Below, in pieces: positions 1 through 7,836 of a stretch of DNA of 12,034 nt (positions within the stretch are counted from its first letter, which is position 1; each line of letters begins with the position of its first letter). The stretch is from Rickettsiales bacterium (GTDB taxonomy: Bacteria; Pseudomonadota; Alphaproteobacteria; Rickettsiales; UBA1997). Both the position numbers and the translations under genes were made by a program. The notes beneath the pieces are model-generated. The model was not told the origin of the DNA. It was given only the letters and a program-made list of their open reading frames with translations, and made no database searches. The stretch spans positions 1 through 12,034 of the forward strand of contig CANNMN010000020.1 in assembly GCA_947505885.1 (NCBI GenBank), written 5' to 3'.

Positions 1-50
1 CTACGATGGCGGTATCAAAAACCGCTGCCTTACCGCTTGGCTACGCCCCA
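1..50 (-). tRNA. tRNA-Gln (anticodon UUG), 3' end outside the window
   Basis: Read on the minus strand, the segment starts TGGGGCG at position 50. It continues with a D-arm (GCC-AAGCGGTAA-GGC) and a 5-bp anticodon stem GCGGT/ACCGC around the loop TTTTGAT, which places TTG at the anticodon. This pattern, including the unusual first base U and the D-arm sequence, matches bacterial glutamine tRNA closely. Only about 50 nt are inside the window: the T-arm, acceptor 3' strand and CCA lie to the left. The gene points away from pntAB, so the two are divergently transcribed. Confidence 0.93.
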
Positions 51-69
51 GCATTTCGAGGGAGTTGAA

Positions 70-98
70 CTTTTAAGAAGAGCCTTGTGGCAAGTCAA
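70..98 (-). promoter_or_regulatory. Probable promoter of tRNA-Gln
   Basis: On the minus strand TTGACT (plus 93-98) matches the -35 consensus at 5 of 6 bases. It is followed after 17 bp by TAAAAG (plus 70-75), 4 of 6 to the -10 consensus. Transcription would start near position 63 and leave about 12 nt of leader before the tRNA 5' end, a usual arrangement. The -35 box lies in the left arm of the perfect dyad at 91-117. Assigned from sequence match only. Confidence 0.5.
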
Positions 99-153
99 TT
101 AGTTTATAATTGACTTGAGGATTCAGGAATATGTAGCGTCGATCATCCTCAAG
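91..153 (+). promoter_or_regulatory. Two overlapping stem-loops upstream of pntAB-thiC
   Basis: Arms 91-101 and 107-117 form a perfect 11-bp stem with a 5-nt loop. Arms 114-122 (CTTGAGGAT) and 145-153 (ATCCTCAAG) form a perfect 9-bp stem, followed by CTTTTAA. The two stems share 114-117, so they cannot both form fully. The arrangement could be an attenuator-like leader for pntAB-thiC, or the first dyad could be a protein operator between the divergent genes. No TPP-riboswitch consensus is visible here. Confidence 0.35.
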
Positions 154-182
154 CTTTTAATAAAATAAAAATTTTCCCCAAC

Positions 183-2401
<2,219 letters not shown>

Positions 2402-2436
2402 CAAGGTTCTCTAGCGCTCCTTGCTTGGCCTCACTT

Positions 2437-2482
2437 TCTTTTTCAAAGTAAGCTCTCAGTCCAAAACCCTCTTTGAAAAAGA
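2437..2482. repeat. Inverted repeat between thiC and the zinc-ribbon gene
   Basis: TCTTTTTCAAAG (2437-2448) and its exact reverse complement CTTTGAAAAAGA (2471-2482) form a 12-bp stem with a 22-nt loop. No T-tract follows on either strand, so it is not a standard intrinsic terminator. It could slow transcription after thiC, be an operator for the next gene, or be a decayed repeat end. Confidence 0.45.
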
Positions 2483-2527
2483 GCGTGACCGGTGATTTCT
2501 ATCAAACGAACTAAAAAATATAGAAAT

Positions 2528-3499
2528 ATGCCAACTTACGATGAGCAGCTAACTAGCTTTAACAATTGTCCTGTTTGCAACAAGATCGCAAACATAACTG
2601 GAGGCGATACAAATCATAATTGCCCGAGATGTGGCGGTGACTTTAAAATTAGGTACGAAGCTAGATTGAGACTGGATAAAACATCCTTCTCTGAGGAAAA
2701 AAGATCTTTGGTCAGTCATGTAATCAGAGACAAGAAGCTAACTTTGCTAACCACTGAAGAATTGGACAAAATTTTAATAAATTACCAACTACCGAATCCA
2801 AACGAACAAATAAACAACACGATTAAATTCCTAGCAAAAGAGACAAAATATTTTGGCAATTATTATACCGAATTAGCCAATGTCCGAAGCTTATCCGGCA
2901 TCATGGGGTCTGCAAACAAAGCCAATTATTACGCGGTATTATCTGAGATGCACGAGCAAAAAATAACTGAAAGAGTTGTTGCGAATCTCTATGACCTAAC
3001 TGGTGCTGGTGGTATCAAGCTGACCATGAAAGGTTGGAATTTGTACGAAAAAATTTGCACTTCTGAAAGCAAACAAATCTTCATGGCGATGCAATTTAAA
3101 AAAGATCGCGAAAGTGAATCAGATAAAAATTTTCTCTATCCACTTTATCTAAAAATCTCTGATGCCGTTCAAAAGATTGGCTACAAACTAATCAAAATTG
3201 ATGACGTTGCTCACTGCGGAGAAATCACAAAACAAATAGAGATTGAAATCAGAAGATCTGCATTCGTCATTGTTGATTTAACGCACGACAATCCAGGGGC
3301 TTATTGGGAAGCTGGTTTCGCTCACGGAATAGGGAAAAAAGTAATTTATATTTGCCGTCAAAATGAGATTTCAGAGAAAAAAATCCATTTTGATGTCAAT
3401 CACTACAACATCCATCCCTGGATAGACTCAGGGGATAACACAAATTTTTTGAATAGTTTAAAAGCAGTGATTGAGGTAGAATTTTTGTTAAAAAACTAA
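2528..3499 (+). CDS. Zinc-ribbon protein with nucleoside deoxyribosyltransferase/TIR-like C-terminal domain
   Basis: Function unknown; described from its domains. Numbering is from the ATG at 2528 (323 aa). A zinc ribbon sits at the N-terminus with C14-x2-C17 and C32-x2-C35 (CPVC and CPRCGG). The middle (about 45-190) is not recognised. From about 193 (QIFMAMQFKK) the C-terminus resembles the nucleoside 2-deoxyribosyltransferase/TIR-like fold. D250 lies in VIVDLTHDNP and E261 in YWEAGFAHGIGKKVIYIC, the acidic positions expected of an active site that cleaves N-glycosidic bonds. Relatives with this C-terminal motif are often seen in defence-type loci, so a nucleotide- or NAD-cleaving effector is possible; this is inference. 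An in-frame GTG at 2492 would add 12 residues; ATG was preferred because the zinc ribbon follows soon after, but neither start has a good ribosome site. Arginine codons are AGA/AGG in 9 of 12 cases, against 3 of 26 in thiC, which suggests recent acquisition. It stands alone, followed by gene-poor DNA. Confidence 0.75.
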   Translation: MPTYDEQLTSFNNCPVCNKIANITGGDTNHNCPRCGGDFKIRYEARLRLDKTSFSEEKRSLVSHVIRDKKLTLLTTEELDKILINYQLPNPNEQINNTIKFLAKETKYFGNYYTELANVRSLSGIMGSANKANYYAVLSEMHEQKITERVVANLYDLTGAGGIKLTMKGWNLYEKICTSESKQIFMAMQFKKDRESESDKNFLYPLYLKISDAVQKIGYKLIKIDDVAHCGEITKQIEIEIRRSAFVIVDLTHDNPGAYWEAGFAHGIGKKVIYICRQNEISEKKIHFDVNHYNIHPWIDSGDNTNFLNSLKAVIEVEFLLKN

Positions 3500-3667
3500 A
3501 TCAAAATTAATCATCCTCCGCGGGGGTGTTTATCTGACTCAGTTCCAACGTTTAGTTCAGAATTTCAACAGAAAAAAGATCGTGCGGAAACTTTCCGAGA
3601 CCACGTTCGACATCGAAATTTTAAATAAATAATTTTTAGCTTCCTAAGTAGGACTGCAACGAAATAG

Positions 3668-3736
3668 CCAGGAAGATTTAGTAACTTACTAAAAGCCCGC
3701 TGTTTCTGGATCCCCGCATTCGCGGGGATGACGGGT
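3668..3736 (+). repeat. Palindromic-repeat copy A (half element)
   Basis: These 69 bases match 4085-4153 at 64 positions with no gaps. The right end holds a compact hairpin ATCCCCGC-ATTC-GCGGGGAT (3710-3729) and then GACGGGT. Compared with copy B, the left terminal arm is missing and replaced by unrelated sequence, so this is a truncated or half copy. The G+C-rich ATCCCCGC...GCGGGGAT core resembles small dispersed repeats common in proteobacterial genomes. Confidence 0.85.
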
Positions 3737-3869
3737 AGAGGTCGGTATACTAATTTTATTAAGACCGCGCTTCATCAAACTCAGCGTGACTCACAAAACT
3801 ATTCGCAAACATGACCGCCAAGAAAAAACCTTCGAAACCAAATCCATAAAAATCTTAGATTAGAAAAAG

Positions 3870-3977
3870 TTGGAAAGTTGGGGAAAATCTTTTAAGGCTG
3901 ACAAGAGAGCGCTCAGAAAAAATGCTGATAAGAGAGAGTTCATAAAAAGTGAGAAAATTGATCGCATCAAAAATTAA
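3870..3977 (+). CDS. Doubtful small basic ORF with a 9-residue tandem repeat
   Basis: From a TTG at 3870 a 35-codon frame runs to TAA at 3975-3977. It contains two adjacent 27-bp repeats (3897-3923 and 3924-3950; 22 of 27 bases equal), which encode ADKRALRKN and ADKREFIKS. The repeat length is a multiple of three and the product is lysine/arginine-rich. There is no Shine-Dalgarno, the start codon is weak, and nothing similar is recognised. It may be the remnant of a longer gene or just a tandem duplication in noncoding DNA. Confidence 0.2.
   Translation: MESWGKSFKADKRALRKNADKREFIKSEKIDRIKN
3897..3950. repeat. 27-bp tandem duplication
   Basis: Two adjacent 27-base units, both beginning GCTGA(C/T)AAGAGAG, agree at 22 of 27 positions. 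They lie in the gene-poor stretch and keep one reading frame open (see the doubtful ORF at 3870-3977). No third unit is seen on either side. Confidence 0.7.
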
Positions 3978-4056
3978 TTCGACAAAAACGAGTGGGTTTG
4001 GGAATAAAATAAACTAATGCGCTAGCTCGATTTCAATAAATTGATCTTCGATTTTA

Positions 4057-4154
4057 CACCCGTCATCCCCGCGAAGGCGGGGATCCAGGAAGATTTAGTA
4101 ACTTACTCAAAGCCTGCTGTTTCTTGATCCCCACCTTCGCGGGGATGACGGGTG
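4057..4154. repeat. Complete palindromic repeat element, copy B
   Basis: Arms 4057-4087 and 4124-4154 are inverted repeats of 31 bp with two mismatches, separated by a 36-base centre. The left arm contains its own hairpin ATCCCCGC-GAAG-GCGGGGAT (4065-4084). The centre and right arm equal copy A (3668-3736) at 64 of 69 positions. The layout of terminal inverted repeats around a short noncoding centre suggests a small non-autonomous mobile or REP-like element. The whole element could fold into one long hairpin if transcribed. No obvious target-site duplication was seen at its borders. Confidence 0.85.
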
Positions 4155-4254
4155 GAAGTGCGGGGTGACAAACTAAAAATAAATACTCTAAAAATTTGCC
4201 TCGATTGAAATCGGATCCAGCACTTAAAAAGTAAGCAACCTAAAAACTAAAAAC

Positions 4255-4452
4255 ATGACTACGAATGAAACAAAAAAAGTAATCCCAGAATTCAAGCCGG
4301 TAAAAAAACTTTCTCCATTTGTTGCAGATCCTCATAATACTAGAGGCGGAAGAAGTGGTGGTAAGAAGGTTGTTGCTACTACGAATGTTGTTGGGGTTAG
4401 AAAATCTAACATCTCGTCTAATCTTAAAAAAGGCGGCAGCGGAGATCGTTAA
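4255..4452 (+). CDS. Small basic hypothetical protein
   Basis: A 65-codon frame from ATG encodes a lysine/arginine-rich, glycine-containing peptide (for example NTRGGRSGGKKVV at about 28-40) with no membrane segment, signal peptide or recognised family. It lacks a Shine-Dalgarno (CTAAAAACTAAAAAC precedes the ATG), but so do most genes in this window. Immediately downstream, in the +2 frame, sequence up to a stop at 4505-4507 encodes a peptide-like tail (NLQLAENINDQTQQKQEA), so the gene may once have been longer and be frameshifted near 4440. The position in a repeat-bearing, gene-poor area argues for caution. The overlapping 142-codon minus-strand frame looks like a chance frame. Confidence 0.35.
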   Translation: MTTNETKKVIPEFKPVKKLSPFVADPHNTRGGRSGGKKVVATTNVVGVRKSNISSNLKKGGSGDR

Positions 4453-4860
4453 TTTGCAATTAGCAGAAAATATTAACGACCAAACCCAACAAAAACAGGA
4501 AGCGTAAGCTGTCTTGAGATATCTAGAAAAAACAAAAAAATCATCACGGAAAAGCAGAAGAAAATTCGAAACTAAAGCATGATTCTGGGCGACTGACAAG
4601 ATTATGACATTCGATTTTTCTTTGAGATGGCAAGCGATGCTATAGTCGACAAGATTTACCATGAACAAGGATGAAAGATTTTGAATTCTATATTCCTGCC
4701 AGATTTTAAGTTATTCCGATATTTCTTCTGGAATTCCTTTTGGGATTTCTTCTGTCGTCTTTGATTTGCTCGTTAATATTAACACGCATCACCTGGCACA
4801 GGCGCCCATCAATTAAATTATCGATCTTTCGTATCTCATCAATAGCTGGGCATTTGAATC
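4453..4860. other. Intergenic stretch before rsmA
   Basis: About 400 bases without a confident gene. Short open pieces exist: a 15-codon ATG frame at 4627-4674 on the plus strand, and a minus-strand frame of about 50 codons whose only ATG would give 25 residues. None has a family feature, a ribosome site or a good start. The DNA is A+T-rich and no clear rsmA promoter or intrinsic terminator was found. Confidence 0.55.
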
Positions 4861-5670
4861 ATGAATTATTCCTTACCGTCAACATCTGAACTGATAAAAA
4901 AATACGGTTTAAACGCCAAAAAATCTCTGGGACAAAATTTTATTCTCGATAAGAATTTTACCGACAAAATCGCTCGATCTGCGGGCGACTTGCTCGATTC
5001 AACGGTGATTGAAATTGGACCCGGGCCAGGAAGTCTCACGCGCTCTATTTTAGATGCCGGCGTAAAAAAACTAATCGTAGTTGAGAAGGATGAGAGATGT
5101 CTCGAGCTATTAAAAGAATTTCAAGAATTTTACGGCGATCGAATCGAGATCGTTAATGGCGATGCGCTGACTTTTGAATTACCCAATTACCCCTCAAAAA
5201 TAATCGCTAATCTTCCCTACAATATTGGCACAACTTTGCTTTTTAAGTGGCTGAAAAATACCTCACAAATTGAGTCGCTACATTTAATGCTGCAAAAAGA
5301 AGTAGTGCAGCGAATCGTCGCCAAGCCAGGCGAGAATCATTATGGCCGGCTTGCGGTAATGGTGAATTTTTTGTGCAAAACGCGAATGGTTTTTGAAGTT
5401 GGTTCGAAAGTTTTTACTCCGCCGCCAAAAGTTACTTCGGCGATTGTCGAAATTATTCCGCGCGAAAAACCGCTTGAAGATGTTGATTTTTCTAAGCTTG
5501 AGAAGGTTGTTGCTGCCGCCTTTAATCAGCGCAGAAAAATGCTAAAATCGAGTTTGAAAGCGATTTTTCAGAATCCAGAAGAAATTCTAAATGAAGTCGG
5601 AATCAGGCCAGATTTACGTCCAGAAGAATTAACGATCGAAGAGTTTTGTAGATTGGTAAAGAAAATATAA
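4861..5670 (+). CDS. rsmA: 16S rRNA dimethyladenosine transferase RsmA (KsgA)
   Basis: RsmA uses S-adenosylmethionine to dimethylate the two adjacent adenines near the 3' end of 16S rRNA (A1518 and A1519 in E. coli), a late step in small-subunit assembly. The 269-residue protein is normal length. Visible motifs in order are SLGQNFI (22-28), the SAM-binding loop E51-IGPGPG (to 57), the acidic VVEKDE that follows, the catalytic N117-LPY (to 120), FTPPPKV (185-191), and the C-terminal AAFNQRRKMLKSSLK typical of this family. The ATG start puts the N-terminal SLGQ motif at the usual distance; no Shine-Dalgarno precedes it. It is a lone gene here, convergent with ald, without the pdxA or surA neighbours seen in some proteobacteria. 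Confidence 0.97.
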   Translation: MNYSLPSTSELIKKYGLNAKKSLGQNFILDKNFTDKIARSAGDLLDSTVIEIGPGPGSLTRSILDAGVKKLIVVEKDERCLELLKEFQEFYGDRIEIVNGDALTFELPNYPSKIIANLPYNIGTTLLFKWLKNTSQIESLHLMLQKEVVQRIVAKPGENHYGRLAVMVNFLCKTRMVFEVGSKVFTPPPKVTSAIVEIIPREKPLEDVDFSKLEKVVAAAFNQRRKMLKSSLKAIFQNPEEILNEVGIRPDLRPEELTIEEFCRLVKKI

Positions 5671-5716
5671 TTTTCCTGAAATCCCCGTCTGCGCAACTTG
5701 TAATTACCTATCTCGC

Positions 5717-5795
5717 CTAGTTGTTTAGCCCCTTAAATAATAGAGTATTTTAGATACTTTAACCCACTCCATTATTTAAGGAACTAAACGCCTAG
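5717..5795. repeat. Large imperfect inverted repeat between convergent rsmA and ald
   Basis: Arms 5717-5745 and 5767-5795 are complementary at 24 of 29 positions, starting with CTAG and containing CCTTAAATAAT/ATTATTTAAGG, around a 21-base loop. The loop contains a further small dyad (AGTAT...ATACT). It may act as a two-way transcription stop between the converging genes, but no T-tract follows. Alternatively it is a palindromic repeat element of another family than the one at 4057-4154. Confidence 0.6.
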
Positions 5796-5796
5796 A

Positions 5797-5833
5797 TATC
5801 CCTGGCATAAAAATAAAAATGAAGCCAGGGATA
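5797..5833. terminator. Perfect 10-bp hairpin, possible end signal for ald or rsmA
   Basis: TATCCCTGGC (5797-5806) and GCCAGGGATA (5824-5833) pair perfectly around a 17-base A-rich loop, directly beside the larger dyad at 5717-5795. It lies 36 bp beyond the ald stop. Neither strand has a T-run directly after the stem, so it is not a textbook intrinsic terminator; it may protect mRNA ends or be a repeat. Confidence 0.35.
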
Positions 5834-5869
5834 AAAAGTCAGAAATTAGTAGATGTTTAAAATCATTAG

Positions 5870-6982
5870 TTAGATCAATTTTTCAGCTTCAACGAACTTA
5901 AGTCCAAGAGCCTCAGCAACTGCTTTGTAAGTTACTTTTCCATCGATCACGTTAAGACCAGCAAGCAAGTGTTTATCTTCACGCAGAGCTTTTTCATAAC
6001 CTTTAGAAGCGATCGCTAAAGAGAATGGAAGCGTAGAGTTTTCAAGAGCTTGGGTAGAAGTTCTTGCAACTGCGCCAGGCATGTTGGTAACGCAATAATG
6101 CACAATTCCATCAACTACGTAAGTTGGGTTAGAATGAGAAGTTGGTTTAGAAGTTTCGAAGCAGCCACCTTGATCGATTGAAATATCAACCATCACAGAA
6201 CCCTTCTTCATTTTCTTCACCATTTTTGCGGTGATTAATTTTGGAGCAGCAGCACCAGGAACTAGAACCGCGCCAACTACAACGTCAGAATCAATTGCAT
6301 TCTTTTCGATATTTGCAGTCGAAGCGTAAAGAACTTGTGCAGAATTTCCGAAGATATCGCAGAGGTAACGGATACGTGGAAGTGATTTATCTAAAATCAC
6401 AACTTCAGCACCCATTCCGATTGCAACCTTTGCCGCGTTAGCTCCAGAAACGCCACCGCCAAGAATTGTAACTTTACCACGAGCGACTCCTGGCACACCG
6501 CCAAGTAATACGCCGCGTCCGCCATTAGCTTTTTGCAAAGCAGTTGCACCAGCTTGAATCGAGAGTTTTCCGGCAACTTCAGACATTGGAGCAAGAAGAG
6601 GAAGTGAGCGATCGGCAGCAGTTACAGTTTCAAATGCAATCGCCACGCAGCCTGATTTTATTAACATCTTGGTTAGATGAGGCTCAGCAGCTAAATGCAA
6701 ATAAGAGAAGATGATTTGACCTTTACGGATCATGTCACATTCAACTTTTTGCGGCTCTTTTACTTTCAAAATCATTTCGGCTTTGCCGTAAACATCTTTT
6801 GCAGTCGCCACGATTTTTGCACCGGCAGCAACATATTGCTCGTCAGTAAAATCGATTGAAGCACCCGCGCCTTTTTGCACCAAAACTTGATGGCCAGCAA
6901 GAACTAATTCATGCACACCAGACGGTGTCGCACCAACGCGATATTCATGATCTTTAATTTCTTTAGGGATTCCGATTAACAT
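5870..6982 (-). CDS. ald: Alanine dehydrogenase
   Basis: Ald reversibly converts L-alanine, NAD+ and water to pyruvate, ammonia and NADH, linking amino-acid use to central metabolism in the cytoplasm. The 370-residue protein is full length. Key residues are at family positions: R15 (HEYRVG) and K75 (KVKEP) for substrate, H96 (YLHLA) catalytic, the nucleotide loop G175-GGVSG (to 180), and D270 in [19 protein letters not shown] is also typical. Although homologous to transhydrogenase PntAA, these residues identify alanine dehydrogenase. The start is firm: AAAGGAG lies just upstream, inside the end of rsmG, only 2 bases separate the rsmG stop from the ATG, and this is the only strong Shine-Dalgarno in the window. 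Co-transcription with rsmG is likely. Confidence 0.97.
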   Translation of the reverse strand: MLIGIPKEIKDHEYRVGATPSGVHELVLAGHQVLVQKGAGASIDFTDEQYVAAGAKIVATAKDVYGKAEMILKVKEPQKVECDMIRKGQIIFSYLHLAAEPHLTKMLIKSGCVAIAFETVTAADRSLPLLAPMSEVAGKLSIQAGATALQKANGGRGVLLGGVPGVARGKVTILGGGVSGANAAKVAIGMGAEVVILDKSLPRIRYLCDIFGNSAQVLYASTANIEKNAIDSDVVVGAVLVPGAAAPKLITAKMVKKMKKGSVMVDISIDQGGCFETSKPTSHSNPTYVVDGIVHYCVTNMPGAVARTSTQALENSTLPFSLAIASKGYEKALREDKHLLAGLNVIDGKVTYKAVAEALGLKFVEAEKLI

Positions 6983-6984
6983 TA

Positions 6985-7620
6985 TTACTCCTTTGACTTG
7001 TTGATATTAAAAACTTTGATTATGTTACTCTCACTTGAGGTCAGGCTGGCATGCAGCTCAAACTCAAACTGAAAATTCTTTTGTGCATCAATGATTTCTT
7101 GCGGCAGATTTTTTCCCTTTAAGAACAAACAATATCCATCTTTTTTAAGAAATTTTTTTGAGTATTCGAGCAATCCAGTGAGTGGAGCAAGTGCGCGCGA
7201 AACTATGCAATCAAACTCAACCACTTCCATCTCTTCAAGCTTGGCTTGCTGAACGAAAACACGATTCGGAGAAAATAATTTTGCCTTACGCAGAAAATCA
7301 GCTTTACGAAAAGATTTTTCGATTAAGTGAATTTCGTGCAGACCTAAAATTGATAAAACCATTCCCGGAAATCCGGCACCAGAACCAAGATCAGCAAATT
7401 TAGCATTCTTGCTTGGAATGAAACGCATCAACTGCGCCGAGTCTAAAATGTGACGTTCCCAGATATCTAAGATCGTCGATTTGCCAATGAAATTAAAATT
7501 ATGATTTTCCTGCAAAATAGACAAAACATAATCTTCAAGATTCTTTTCCTGAGCTGGTTTGAGCTCGCAAAACTTTCTGATTTCGTTGAAGGCGGAATTT
7601 TTTTTCAGTTCGATCTGCAT
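6985..7620 (-). CDS. rsmG: 16S rRNA (guanine-N7) methyltransferase RsmG (GidB)
   Basis: RsmG methylates N7 of G527 in 16S rRNA using S-adenosylmethionine; loss in other bacteria gives low-level streptomycin resistance. Numbered from the ATG at 7620 (211 aa, the usual length), it shows H57-ILDS (RHILDS-like motif), the SAM loop DLGSGAGFPG (77-86), S141-RALAPL and a later FLKGK. A longer frame would begin at a TTG at 7647 and add nine residues (MGWALSFFI), but ATG gives family length and is preferred; neither has a clear ribosome site. In many bacteria rsmG lies beside mnmG and parAB; here it precedes ald by 2 bp, so the usual cluster is broken. The ald ribosome site lies within the last codons of rsmG. 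Confidence 0.95.
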   Translation of the reverse strand: MQIELKKNSAFNEIRKFCELKPAQEKNLEDYVLSILQENHNFNFIGKSTILDIWERHILDSAQLMRFIPSKNAKFADLGSGAGFPGMVLSILGLHEIHLIEKSFRKADFLRKAKLFSPNRVFVQQAKLEEMEVVEFDCIVSRALAPLTGLLEYSKKFLKKDGYCLFLKGKNLPQEIIDAQKNFQFEFELHASLTSSESNIIKVFNINKSKE

Positions 7621-7743
7621 TATAAAAAAACTTAGAGCCCAGCCCAAGGAAAAACCGGGAAAAATGAAGGCGCGGCCTTGTAGGAAAGGCTCTTAAACTT
7701 GCAATTAAAACTTCAATTTCTATCCAGGGACGCCCCTTATTTG

Positions 7744-7800
7744 TGTCGCTTTTCGACAAGCTCAGGGCGACAAGTCATGCTTAAGCTTGTTGAAGCATGA
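7744..7800. repeat. Paired small hairpins with a TTTCGACAAGCTCA motif
   Basis: TGTCGC (7744-7749) pairs with GCGACA (7767-7772), and TCATGCTT (7775-7782) pairs with AAGCATGA (7793-7800). The first loop contains TTTCGACAAGCTCA (7751-7764), similar to TTTCGACTCCGCTCA in the palindromic element inside the YejF-like gene (9547-9561). AGCTTGTTG in the second loop can also pair with CGACAAGCT of the first. It lies just upstream of the aldolase and probably is a dispersed-repeat copy, perhaps doubling as a leader structure. Confidence 0.5.
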
Positions 7801-7836
7801 TATCCGTTTTTCTCAATCAATCCTCTCATCAATTTT

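Larger units (their letters stand above)
3500..4254. other. Gene-poor, repeat-bearing stretch
   Basis: No confident gene is visible in these 755 bases on either strand. The stretch holds a degenerate C/G-rich hairpin just after the preceding gene (about 3511-3528, followed by TTTATCT). It also holds two copies of a 69-bp palindromic repeat (3668-3736 and within 4057-4154) and a tandem repeat with a doubtful 35-codon ORF (3870-3977). Short open frames of 10-40 codons occur, for example one ending at 3630 and one from ATG 3811 to TAA 3849, without family features. It reads as decayed or intergenic DNA invaded by repeats. Confidence 0.6.

Noticed and set aside
130..166. Plus-strand promoter for pntAB using TTGACT at 110-115 or TAAAAT at 161-166
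   Set aside because: The first has only a 14-bp spacing to TATGTA; the second has no acceptable -35 and would leave a leader of about 10 bases.
51..182. TPP riboswitch upstream of pntAB-thiC
   Set aside because: The conserved THI-box segments are not seen; only two simple stems are present.
2492..2527. GTG start for the zinc-ribbon gene, adding 12 residues
   Set aside because: No good ribosome site, and the added residues are basic and featureless; the ATG at 2528 is preferred, though GTG is not excluded.
3511..3528. Terminator after the zinc-ribbon gene
   Set aside because: The CCTC/GGGG stem is short and needs a G-T pair, and the following TTTATCT is weak. It may be a degraded repeat arm.
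3668..4154. CRISPR array
   Set aside because: Only two dispersed copies with terminal inverted repeats and no regular spacers.
4240..4668. 142-codon minus-strand ORF
   Set aside because: It begins with TTG, has a phenylalanine/serine/cysteine-rich shadow-like composition, no family motif, and overlaps the more protein-like plus-strand frame.
4700..4860. Minus-strand frame of about 50 codons
   Set aside because: It is opened by a stop with no start codon until the last 25 codons, and shows no ribosome site or recognised family.
5870..6982. Identification as transhydrogenase subunit PntAA, the missing partner of pntAB
   Set aside because: R15, K75, H96, DQGG with D270 and [11 protein letters not shown] are alanine-dehydrogenase features, and the spacing fits Ald.
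7621..7647. TTG start for rsmG, adding nine residues
   Set aside because: The ATG at 7620 gives the usual family length; the extension is not family-like.
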